Source: Acaryochloris sp. IP29b_bin.148 (GTDB lineage: Bacteria; Cyanobacteriota; Cyanobacteriia; Thermosynechococcales; Thermosynechococcaceae). From it: DNA of 64,000 bases. How positions within the stretch are numbered: position 1 is the first letter of the stretch; the number at the start of each line of letters is the position of its first letter. Below, piece by piece: positions 28,601 to 36,900 of this stretch. The stretch covers positions 1 through 64,000 of the forward strand of contig NZ_JANQOY010000157.1 of the NCBI RefSeq assembly GCF_028285565.1. The letters run 5' to 3'. Position numbers and translations under genes: made by a program. The notes below the pieces were generated by a model. It was not told the DNA's origin. It saw only the letters and a program-made list of their open reading frames with translations, and ran no database searches.

Positions 28601-30357
28601 GAGTCTGCCACCATATAGGCCAGTCGAGAGGTTGGATAGGTGGGATCTAGCGGGATATAGGTGCCCCCAGCTTTGAGAACAGCCAGTAGGGCAATCAGCA
28701 ATGCTGGAGACCGATGCAGATAAATGCCCACAAAGGTTTCAGGACCAACGCCTTGGGTTTTGAGGTATCGGGCTAGCTGATTCGCTTTGTGGTTGAGGTC
28801 TTGGTAGGTGAAAGTTTCGGGTGGACAGGTCAGGGCTATCCCCGTAGGGGTGTGATGGGCTTGGGTCTCAAATAGCTGATGAATCAACTGTGGAGGCACA
28901 TCCTGCGCGGTTTGATTCCACTGATAAAGTTCTGGGGGTAATGCCGTTGACCACAAGGGCAAGGTATCAATGGGCGTATTGGGTTTGGTGCTCAAACCTT
29001 GGAGCAGGGTTTGCCAGTGGGCCATCATCCGCTCAATGGTCACGGCATCAAATAAATCCGTGTTGAACTCCATCACTGCCGTCAGCCCCTCTGCCTGCTC
29101 GATGCAAATCAGAGTTAGATCAAGCTTGGTGATCTGGGCATTGAACTGGAGAGGGGTGAGCGTTAGGCCCAGAACATTTAGCGCTGTCGTCGGCGCATTT
29201 TGCAAAATCAGCATCACTTGAAACAGAGGTGAATAGCTGAGATCGCGGGGTACGTCTAGGGTGTCCACGAGTTTCTCAAAGGGGAGGTCTTGATGGGCAT
29301 AGGCCCCTAGGGTTCGCTCTCGGACTTGGGCGAGAAGTTGCCTAAATGTGGGGTTGTCCGATAGGTCAGCTCGCAGTGCCAGGGAATTGATAAAAAAGCC
29401 AATCAAGCCTTCAACGGCGGTTTGGTTGCGATTAGCAATGGGTGTGCCGATGATGATGTCGGTTTGGTGAGTGTAGCGATGCAGCAGAACCTGAAAACTT
29501 GCTAATAGGACCATAAACAGGGTGCTGTCGGTGTCCTGAGCGAGTTGTTTGAGTTGTGCCGTGAGGACTGTGGAGAGTTCAATGGTGCAGCGATCGCCCC
29601 GATAGGTCTGTACCGCTGGTCGAGGTCGATCAGTGGGTAGCGCTAGAACAGGGGGTAGGGTGGCAAACTGCTGTTGCCAATAGTTGAGCTGTTGTTCTAG
29701 GCGATCCGTTTGCTGGCGTTGCCAATGGGAAAAGTCAGCATATTGAATGGGTAGCTCTGGCAAATGAGCGGGCTTAGACTGAAGGACTGCTTGGTAAAAA
29801 TAAGCTAATTCGCGAATCAAAATGCCAGTTGACCAGGCGTCGGAAATAATGTGATGGAGCGTAATAAGCAGGACGAATTGGGATGGGGCGAGTTGAAGTA
29901 GCTTAATGTGCAGAAGCGGTCCTTGAGTGAGATCAAAGGGTTGGGTGGCGGCTGCCATGGCCACTCGTTCCACTTCCTGATCTTGTTTGTTAGCAGGCAA
30001 CACTGATAAATCCACCTGCTCAATAGGAATGGCAATTTTGGGATGAATAATCTGCTGTGGTTGGTCATCAATAGTGGTGAATGTGGTGCGTAGGGTTTCG
30101 TGACGCTGCACCAACTGGTCAACGGCCTGCTGAAACGCCCCGATATCAAGGTCGCCCTCTAAGCGCAGAGCAGTGGGGATGTTGTAAAAGGGGTTGTCTG
30201 GTTCAAGCTGCGTCAAGAACCAGAGCCGCTGTTGGGCAAAGGAGAGGGGAATAGGTCCCTTGGGATCTCGGCGTGGAATGGTGATCCGTGGGGCAGCCTT
30301 TCCCTTGAGGCGTTGGGCTAGGAGAGCCTGCTTGGCGGGAGAGAGTTTAGCTGGCAT
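25645..30357 (-). CDS. NRPS: C-A(Gly)-PCP-C
   Basis: The track starts at 30381. The ATG at 30357 (MPAKLSPAKQALLAQRL) has GGAGGA about 8 bases upstream and overlaps the previous stop by only 11 bp. The first C domain has HHIISDAW near residue 168. The A domain has YTSGSTGQPKG near 640, and its pocket (FDIAVLE, ATLMQATP, ILSGGEA, NMYGPTETTIW) reads D-I-L-Q-L-G-M-I-W-K, a glycine-type code. The PCP is GGDSIRSLQ near 1020. The last domain begins DIYPLAPMQQGMLFH and has HHLVLDGW near 1227. It is a condensation domain, not an epimerase. It would condense Gly with the next Asp, which is loaded by the interface-A-PCP-E protein, so this module is spread over three genes. Confidence 0.92.
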   Translation of the reverse strand: MPAKLSPAKQALLAQRLKGKAAPRITIPRRDPKGPIPLSFAQQRLWFLTQLEPDNPFYNIPTALRLEGDLDIGAFQQAVDQLVQRHETLRTTFTTIDDQPQQIIHPKIAIPIEQVDLSVLPANKQDQEVERVAMAAATQPFDLTQGPLLHIKLLQLAPSQFVLLITLHHIISDAWSTGILIRELAYFYQAVLQSKPAHLPELPIQYADFSHWQRQQTDRLEQQLNYWQQQFATLPPVLALPTDRPRPAVQTYRGDRCTIELSTVLTAQLKQLAQDTDSTLFMVLLASFQVLLHRYTHQTDIIIGTPIANRNQTAVEGLIGFFINSLALRADLSDNPTFRQLLAQVRERTLGAYAHQDLPFEKLVDTLDVPRDLSYSPLFQVMLILQNAPTTALNVLGLTLTPLQFNAQITKLDLTLICIEQAEGLTAVMEFNTDLFDAVTIERMMAHWQTLLQGLSTKPNTPIDTLPLWSTALPPELYQWNQTAQDVPPQLIHQLFETQAHHTPTGIALTCPPETFTYQDLNHKANQLARYLKTQGVGPETFVGIYLHRSPALLIALLAVLKAGGTYIPLDPTYPTSRLAYMVADSGLQLVLTHGDLSSLIPNIPCLNLDRESHLWAAASEQNLPAESLADQLAYVIYTSGSTGQPKGVQITHPAVVNFLLHHRQALKISATDRLLAVTSVSFDIAVLELFLPLIVGAQVILVDRDKATNGYQLAQRLTNATLMQATPSTWRLLLATDWSGQSNLQILSGGEALPPDLAAQLLPKCQTLWNMYGPTETTIWSTHAQIKASLEITIGHPIANTDIYVLDHHLNSVPIGVVGELYIGGMGLARGYLNRPSLTAERFIPHPFSTVPGARLYRTGDLARYRPDGTLQHLGRADHQLKVRGVRIELSEIEFHLHQHPQVQAAVVVAQGQDNQLVAYCVPNANQSLTPESLRQFLQQHLPLAMVPTLYVSLSELPLTPNGKIDRRALPAPTAEVITRGHAFVAPQSTTEQALVDIWTQILGIEAIGIDDNFFNLGGDSIRSLQVVSRAHAAQILLTPKDIFQHQTIRALAHAAKPFSPETPLTLHQPSLPQRQILQQLIEQQSIEQELEDIYPLAPMQQGMLFHTLYHSQGLYVAQFCYRLQGPLNIPALQQAWQTVIRHYPALRTAFGWEGLDHPWQWVAAEVTFPWKTLDWRGESAEPHRLDDFLYQDRVRGFAVQQPPLMRLTLIQLQDSVFEFIWSVHHLVLDGWSLSLVLQNVFQQYAALEQGQVAPLSPTAPYRNYIAWQQQQSAAAATQFWQDYLQGFTAPQPIAAMGQDQAGSRADRQQSYIHLRHPLSAAVTSALQQQCHHHRLTLNSLIQGAWALVLSHITQTSDVVFGATTAGRPPQLLKAEQMVGVFINTLPVRVQIDSDTELMPWLQTLQEQQITARQFEYSSLTTIQQASDVPQGTALFDTVVVFENYPVDLAAVQTLQTAVQIKAFRSFVNNSYPLTIRAIPGEVLSLEMMADLVCLQRSKVECWLQLFAHTLESMVIASSSKIGEQLTNIAKHQLTWQSQQAETLKTNSLGKLKRSQRKAVVSQNQEGSS

Positions 30358-33300
30358 GGAGCTGTTCCTCCGCTTCTTCATCGCTCAAGGCTTCAATCTC
30401 GGCGATTAAAATTTCTTCAATCACCTCAGCAGTATCGGCAATGGTGCGCGCATCAAAGAGACGTCGCAGGGGTAGCTCAATTTGAAATGCTTCTCGCAGC
30501 CGCGACAGCACTTGCGTAGCCAGCAGAGAATGCCCGCCTAAGTCAAAGAAGTTATCGGTGACGCCAACGGTTTCGAGCTGGAGTATTTCACACCAGATGG
30601 TTGCGATCGCAACTTCTGTATCCGTCCTGGGAGCTACGAAATTCTGGCTTAACTCAGGCCGCACCTTTTCGGGAACAGGTAGGGCTTGCCGATTGACCTT
30701 GCCATTGGGAGTGAGGGGCAACGCTTTTAAGCCGACAAAAAGGCTAGGAATCATATAGTCAGGAAACTGGGTTTGTAGATACTGCCGCAGTTGAGTGCTA
30801 TCGACAGGTAACTCATTTGTCGTGACGACATAAGCTACCAGCACTGGATTGTCTGGTTGATCCTCTCGAACCACGGCAACCCCTTCCTTGATGGCGTCAT
30901 GCTGAATTAAGGCGGTTTCAATTTCCCCTAGCTCAATCCGAAAGCCATGAAGTTTCACTTGCTGATCGACCCGTCCCAGAAATTCTAGGGAGCCATCGAG
31001 AAGCCGACGGGCGCGGTCCCCGGTTTTATACAATCTGATTGATGTCTGCCCTGAAGACGGAACTAAATCCTGGTCACCCATACCAGCCTGTACGCGATCT
31101 CCCCCCAAAATTGGGGGGCCGGGGGGGCTAATGCAGGGTTGATGCGAATAGGTAATAAATCGCTCTGCATTCAGATCTGGCCGATTGAGATATCCCCGAC
31201 TGACGGTGTGCCCCCCAATATAGATTTCTCCCGGTACTCCAGTGGCAACAGGTTGAAGCTGACCATCCAATAGATAAACCAGCACCCCATTCAGCGGTGT
31301 GCCCATCGGCACGGTAGCACCAGTCGTTTCCTGGTAAACATCTGAAGTGACTGGATAGGTAAGCGCCCCTACTGTCGTTTCGGTTGGACCGTAGTGATTG
31401 AAAATTTTCAGGTCAGTTGAAGGATTGAGCTTCATTAAGGTTTCAACTAGGGACCAGCGACAGACTTCTCCACCTAGGATTAATCGCTGACGCGGCAATA
31501 TTTCTCCAGAGTTTGCCCCTTTAAGCAGTGCTTGCAGATGGGAGGGAACGATTTTTAGGCAGTCGATCGGGTGCTGTTGGCAATAGTCCGTGAAGGCTTT
31601 GCGATCGCAAACTTGTTCCGTTGTCATTAAATGCAGCGTTCCGCCTTGGCAGAGACTGGGGAACAGCATGGTATGCCCTAAATCAGCCGCCAGGGTAGAA
31701 ACAGAGGCATAGCTGCCGCCAGCAGGTAATGCCAGCCCCTCGATAACTCCTTCCACATAGGTCATTAGCTGCTGATGTTCCACTGCCACAGGCTTAGGTT
31801 TGCCTGTAGAACCTGACGTGTAGATTAGGTAAGCTAAATGCTCCGGTTTAACGGAATTGCTAGGCTCAGTGGTCGGGTATCCAGACTTTTCCCCTTCATC
31901 TACGTAGATAATCTCTGGCGCATTTTCAGGCAGCCGTTCCCTTAGCTCAATTTGCGTGATCACCAGGGGTACTTGCGCATCCTGAAGACGATAGGCAATC
32001 CCTGCGGTGGGCAATGCTGGATCAAGGGGTAAATAGGCACTCCCAGCCTTTAGAATGGCGAGAATCGCCACCATCGCCTCCACCGATCGATTGAGGTATA
32101 GGGCAATGGGGATATCTGGACCTGCCCCCATCTTTTGCAGCGCATGGGCAAGCTGATTGGCCCGCTGATCAAGTTCTTGATAGGTGAGTTGCTGCGATTC
32201 ACAGACCACCGCAATGTGGTCAGGAGTCAGTTGGGCTTGTTGAGCAAATTGCTGATGGAAGCAGCAGCTTGAAGCAGTAGTGGGAATTTGAAGTGGGTTT
32301 TCTCCCTGCAAGGTAAGGTTCTCTAACCGTTGGTCTGGGTTAGATAGAGCATGGCAAACGACCGTCCGCCATTGCTGGCCTAATGTTGCCATTGCAGTTT
32401 CAGCAAACAAGCTGGCATCATAATCAAGCTCGGCCTGGACCTGCTTGTCCTGTACCAAACAGCTTAGACAAAGGGGCGATGTATCCTGCTGCCCCCATTC
32501 CCGCTCAATTCTGAACGTAACATCTCCACCAACAGGAGGATAAAAGGTTTGATAGGTATAACTGACTGAGCTAGGTTTATCACTGGCAAAGTAGTCCTGC
32601 CATTCTTCTAGCTGCTGCCAATTCTGCTGAACCTGTTGGATAAGGGTAGTCCAGGACATGGACGCTGAGAAATTTCCCGGAAATGGCAATAAACGCTGGT
32701 AAGCGCCGATACCCGATTCGAGTTCTGGATCAGAGCGATGCTGAGGAGCGACGCCAAGGGTGAAGTCCGTCTGCTCCGTATGTTTCCAGAGGACAACTTG
32801 CCAAGCGGCTAGCAAGAGTGCTCCAGGGTCCTCTAGGGTGCTCAGTTGTGCTTGTACCTCTTCGGTAAGATCAATATTGAAAACAGCAGTTTGGAAGGCT
32901 GCGGTTTGATGTCGTTTCTGCAAAGGGGCAGCTATAGGTGATAGGTCCTTTTGCCAAAAGGCTTGGGCGGTAGCGGCATCTTCGTCTACCGAGAGCGATC
33001 GCTGCCAGGCTTCGTATTCAGAATATTGAACAATATCGTCAAGCGCCGAGGTTTGCTCTCCGTAGACTTTAGCCAATTCTTCAACCAAAAGATGTAGGCT
33101 TTTGCGATCAGCACACAGCGCAGGCACGGTAAGCAGCAACCAATTTTGGGTGGCCTGCTGTCCTAAAACAGCTCGTAAGACCGGAAATTGATCTACATCC
33201 TGAGGCCCTTCCTGCGCCCTGGCAATGATTTGTTCTAAGTCTTGTCCTTCCCAATTAGCCACTTGCCAACTCACAGTGGTTTGAGGCTCAACCATCTGCA

Positions 33301-33511
33301 AAGGGACTGTCAGCGTTTCCGGTTGCCGAAAGTGGGTTCGTAAGCTGTCGTGGCGTTCCACAACGATCTGTAGGGCCTGATGAAGCTTGTCTGAATTGAG
33401 TGGCCCACTTAAGGACAGCAGCAGTTGGCGCATGGGTTGCTGTGCTGACAAGGACCACAGATGTCGCTGTTGAGCTGAAAGTTGAAATCCGCTGAGGGTG
33501 GGGAACTGCAT
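30347..33511 (-). CDS. NRPS: interface domain-A(Asp)-PCP
   Basis: This 1054-residue protein starts with a condensation-like domain that carries VPALCADRKSL (near residue 130) where HHxxxDG should be. This is the same degeneration as in the protein at 19853. The A domain (YTSGSTGKPKP near 565) has pocket segments AADLGHT, CLKIVPSH, ILGGEV and NHYGPTETTVG, giving an Asp code (D-L-T-K-L-G-H-V-G-K). The PCP serine is in GGHSLLATQ near 995. Between ERFITYSHQ and RLYKTGD there are about 34 extra residues containing PPGPPILGG. They come from a GC-rich repeat inserted in frame. The partner C domain and hydroxylase sit at the end of the upstream protein (33912). There is no epimerase, unlike its paralogue. 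Confidence 0.92.
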   Translation of the reverse strand: MQFPTLSGFQLSAQQRHLWSLSAQQPMRQLLLSLSGPLNSDKLHQALQIVVERHDSLRTHFRQPETLTVPLQMVEPQTTVSWQVANWEGQDLEQIIARAQEGPQDVDQFPVLRAVLGQQATQNWLLLTVPALCADRKSLHLLVEELAKVYGEQTSALDDIVQYSEYEAWQRSLSVDEDAATAQAFWQKDLSPIAAPLQKRHQTAAFQTAVFNIDLTEEVQAQLSTLEDPGALLLAAWQVVLWKHTEQTDFTLGVAPQHRSDPELESGIGAYQRLLPFPGNFSASMSWTTLIQQVQQNWQQLEEWQDYFASDKPSSVSYTYQTFYPPVGGDVTFRIEREWGQQDTSPLCLSCLVQDKQVQAELDYDASLFAETAMATLGQQWRTVVCHALSNPDQRLENLTLQGENPLQIPTTASSCCFHQQFAQQAQLTPDHIAVVCESQQLTYQELDQRANQLAHALQKMGAGPDIPIALYLNRSVEAMVAILAILKAGSAYLPLDPALPTAGIAYRLQDAQVPLVITQIELRERLPENAPEIIYVDEGEKSGYPTTEPSNSVKPEHLAYLIYTSGSTGKPKPVAVEHQQLMTYVEGVIEGLALPAGGSYASVSTLAADLGHTMLFPSLCQGGTLHLMTTEQVCDRKAFTDYCQQHPIDCLKIVPSHLQALLKGANSGEILPRQRLILGGEVCRWSLVETLMKLNPSTDLKIFNHYGPTETTVGALTYPVTSDVYQETTGATVPMGTPLNGVLVYLLDGQLQPVATGVPGEIYIGGHTVSRGYLNRPDLNAERFITYSHQPCISPPGPPILGGDRVQAGMGDQDLVPSSGQTSIRLYKTGDRARRLLDGSLEFLGRVDQQVKLHGFRIELGEIETALIQHDAIKEGVAVVREDQPDNPVLVAYVVTTNELPVDSTQLRQYLQTQFPDYMIPSLFVGLKALPLTPNGKVNRQALPVPEKVRPELSQNFVAPRTDTEVAIATIWCEILQLETVGVTDNFFDLGGHSLLATQVLSRLREAFQIELPLRRLFDARTIADTAEVIEEILIAEIEALSDEEAEEQLHAS
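31099..31130. repeat. GC-rich repeat fragment inside an A domain
   Basis: CTCCCCCCAAAATTGGGGGG and the adjoining CCGGGGGGGCTA match the ends of the 24373 and 51402 elements, including the flank CTAATGCAGG. It is translated as PPGPPILGG within the Asp adenylation domain and keeps the frame. Confidence 0.65.
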
Positions 33512-33911
33512 GGTTTAGGTAGGAACTTAATCGAGCAAGGTTTGATAGGGATGGGTTATCCGGTTAAGCGCTGCAAGGCTCTCACTTCCCGGCCTTCTGT
33601 CAACACTGATGCTGAAAGCAGTATTTGTTGACATTGCGAAGCCTCTCGCAGCCCCCTAAATCCCCCATCCTGGGGGACTTTGAGCTTGTATGCAGACTGG
33701 ATAGTGGAGCCGAAAATCTTAAGCATGGTTCTCTCAAATCTGATGGCAATATCTATGCAGCAAAGCTAGTCAAGTCCCTCACGGGTGGGGGATTTAGGGG
33801 GCGGGTGCAAGGATAAAAATCGTAGACATAATTGCCTGATGTATCTGGCCGTAAATTTTGCCAATGGGACCCACACCGGGCAAAGGGTTGGTGGTAAAGG
33901 CTGTAAGAGTG
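33512..33911. other. 400-bp gap inside the NRPS operon
   Basis: This is the widest gap in the operon. Most of it is the 152-bp inverted-repeat element at 33651-33802. The rest shows no gene. The ORF at 33785-34105 on the other strand is a shadow. An internal promoter for the downstream genes is possible but not visible. Confidence 0.4.
33651..33802. repeat. 152-bp MITE-like element with perfect 17-bp inverted ends
   Basis: GCCCCCTAAATCCCCCA at 33651-33667 is the exact reverse complement of TGGGGGATTTAGGGGGC at 33786-33802. The inner sequence has no coding potential. No clear target duplication was seen. The ends differ from the TTCCCCCCAGAAT family, so this is a second type. Confidence 0.65.
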
Positions 33912-36900
33912 TTAGGTACATTTGTCTATATCCTCCGCGACTCTCCCACCAGCGTTGGGAGGGCCAATGCAGGACTGTTCAAGTTGGTCCTGGCGCATCA
34001 TTTCCCCTAATGCCACCACAATCTTGCGTGGCCCTTGAAAGGCTCGACGACCGTGAGCCATCAGCATATTGTCCAGCATCAATAAATCTCCCTGTTGCCA
34101 GGTAAACTGCTGGGCACAGGCATCATAGGCTGCGTTAATTTCTGCTAGTACTTCAGGTTCTATCTCGGAGCCATCCCCGTAATACACCTGCCGCGGCAAG
34201 CAGTTATCCCCTAGTAGTGACCGAATTGAAGCTTGGGTATCGGCATCAATATAAGAAAAGTGATGAAGCTGTAGCTGATTGAAGAACACCCATTCTTGGG
34301 TATGGGGATGTCGTGCGATCGCATCTCTGACTTGCCGAGTTCGAAGTCCATCATTCTCTAACCAAGTCCATTCCACCCCGTTGGCTTGGCATCGCTGTTC
34401 AATGGCAGTCGGATCCTCTGTCTGGAAGAAATCACGCCAGTCCACATCGAGTCCGGGGACAAAATGACGCTCGTACATCAGTCGCTTTTGAAAGATGCGA
34501 TCGCGCACCTCAGCACTTAACCGTTGATAGACCTGCCGACAATCCACAATCGGCGTTTCTCCTCCAGCCTGAGCAGGCTGAACACAGAAAAACCAAATCT
34601 TCATCGGCCACTGTTCCAGATGAGAGCTTTCGTTATGGAATAGAATCGCTCGATCTTCGGGATAAGGAGTGGAACCATAGACCTTGCCACTCACCCCCGT
34701 GCGCGGTAAATCGCCATATTCTCCGAACAATTCGGGACAGATCGCACCCGCCACTTGCTCAAAGGCATGAGCATCAGGCAGATCAAAACCGCGAAATAGC
34801 AAGGCCCCCTTTTGTTCTAGCTGCTGGTTAAGCTGCTGACGATGGGCACTAGCCCAGACCGCTAGATTCACAGATAAAACTTGGGGTTGATAAACACCCA
34901 TCTGGTTAGCAAGGGTGCTAAAGGTCACCACTTCTGTGGGGGCGACGGCTTGAGTCTTAACCCGCTGAAATCGTTTGCGCTTGGGCGTTGACGGCTGGGT
35001 CATGGTTTCAATGGCAGTTTCGGGGGCCGTCACCACTTGCTGGAGCAAGTCAACATATTGCTGGGCGAGCCGTTCAATCGTGGAAGTCTGGAAGACATCG
35101 GTGCTGTAATTCCAGTGAAGGATCAGAGACTCAGGAGTTTCTTGTACAAACAGAGCCAGGTCAAACTTTGCTGTCTGCGTATCCAGTGGGATAGGGGTGA
35201 GGGTTAGATCCGGTAGTTCAATGGCAGGCATGGGTGCATTCTGGAGAACGAATAGCACCTGAAATAAGGGCATGACCCCCGTCTGACGTTGGGGCTGGAG
35301 AACATCGACTAACTTGGCAAAGGGAATATCTTGATGGTTGTAGGCGGCCAAGGCCACGGTTTTGATTCGCTGTAGCAGCGTCTTAAAACTGGGATTACCT
35401 GATAGATCGGTTCTAAGGACCAGCAAATTCACAAAGAAGCCAATGAGTCCTTCAACCTCACTGTGATTGCGATTGGCCACATCGGTGCCCACCACTATGT
35501 CTCGCTGTTGGGTGTGGCAACTGAGCAGAAGCTTGAATCCTGCCAGCAACGTCATAAACAGAGTTGTAGATTCTTGTTGACTGAGCTGCTGTAGGGCATC
35601 GGATAATTGAGGTGATAGGGGAAAAGAGAAGAGGGCTCCCTGTTGCGATGGCCTCTGGCCCACCTTCGGTGATCGCACCTCGGGTCGGGGAGCATCCAGC
35701 GGTAATTGCAGCGTGGGCAAATCCCCGCCGAGCTGGCGTCTCCAATAATGGAGCTGCGGCTCAAAGTCTTGTTGTCGTTGCCATTGCGCAAAGTCCGCAT
35801 ACTGAATGGGCAGCGGTGGCAATGACGGTGGCTGATGGGTGATCACGGCCCGATAACAGTGAGATAGCTCTTGAATCAGAACACCATTGGACCAGCCATC
35901 AGTAATGATGTGGTGCATTGTCAGCAGCAGCATGTACTGTTTGGGTTCTAATTGCAGGAGGGTTGCGTGCAGTAAAGGGCCAGTAGAGAGATCAAAAGAA
36001 TGCTGAGCATGTGCGATTGCAGCCTGCTCCCATTCCTGTTTTTGCTGCCTTGAGGGTAGCCCTTGCAGATCAACGATGGGAATGGAAAGAGTCAGATCAG
36101 AAGCGATCTCTTGTACGGGTTGGTTCTGTTTCACCGGAAATGTAGTCCGCAGACTTTCATGCCGTTCGATCACGGCATTAAGGGCGGCTTCCAAAGCAGC
36201 ATGATCTAAGCGGCCGTCTAGTCTAACCGTCGCCGACATGTTGTAAGCGCTCTGTTCTGATGACATTTGATCCACCAACCACAGCCGCTCCTGAGCAAAG
36301 GAAAGCGGGAACTGTTGCTGACGATCTGTGGCGGCGGGAATCGTTGGGGGTTGAGATGTGCCAGTTTGGTGGAGTTGGACCACAAGCTCAGCAATTGTGG
36401 GGGTGTGGAATATCGATGGCAAAGAGAGTTCTACCTTGAACTGGCGTCGAATTCGTGACACCAACTGGGTTGCTAGCAGTGAGTGCCCGCCTAGCTCAAA
36501 GAAGTTATCCTGGATGCCGATGGGAGTGATGCCCAGAAGCTCGGACCAAATTTGAGCCAGTTGGATCTCGGTGGGCGTTCGAGGTTCAACATATTCCAGT
36601 GTTGGCGTTGCAGGCGATACCTCTCGCGAACGGAGGTCCGCACGATCGACTTTCCCATTCGAGGTCAGCGGCAACTGTGCCAAGGCAATCAACCGATGGG
36701 GGAGCATATAGTCCGGGAGTCGCTCCCTTAACCAAGCTCGCATCTCGGCAGTGGTGAGGGGGGAGGCGGCAGCCGGGACCCCATACGCAATTAGCTGTTG
36801 CAGGCCAGAGGGGGTAGCCTGGTCAACGATTGCTACCGATTGGAGCTGAGGATGTTGACTTAGAATGGCTTCAATTTCTCCAGGTTCAATCCTGAAACCG

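Noticed and set aside
33785-34105. 106-aa plus-strand ORF over the repeat element
   Set aside because: It is antisense to the NRPS gene end and partly encoded by the MITE-like element.
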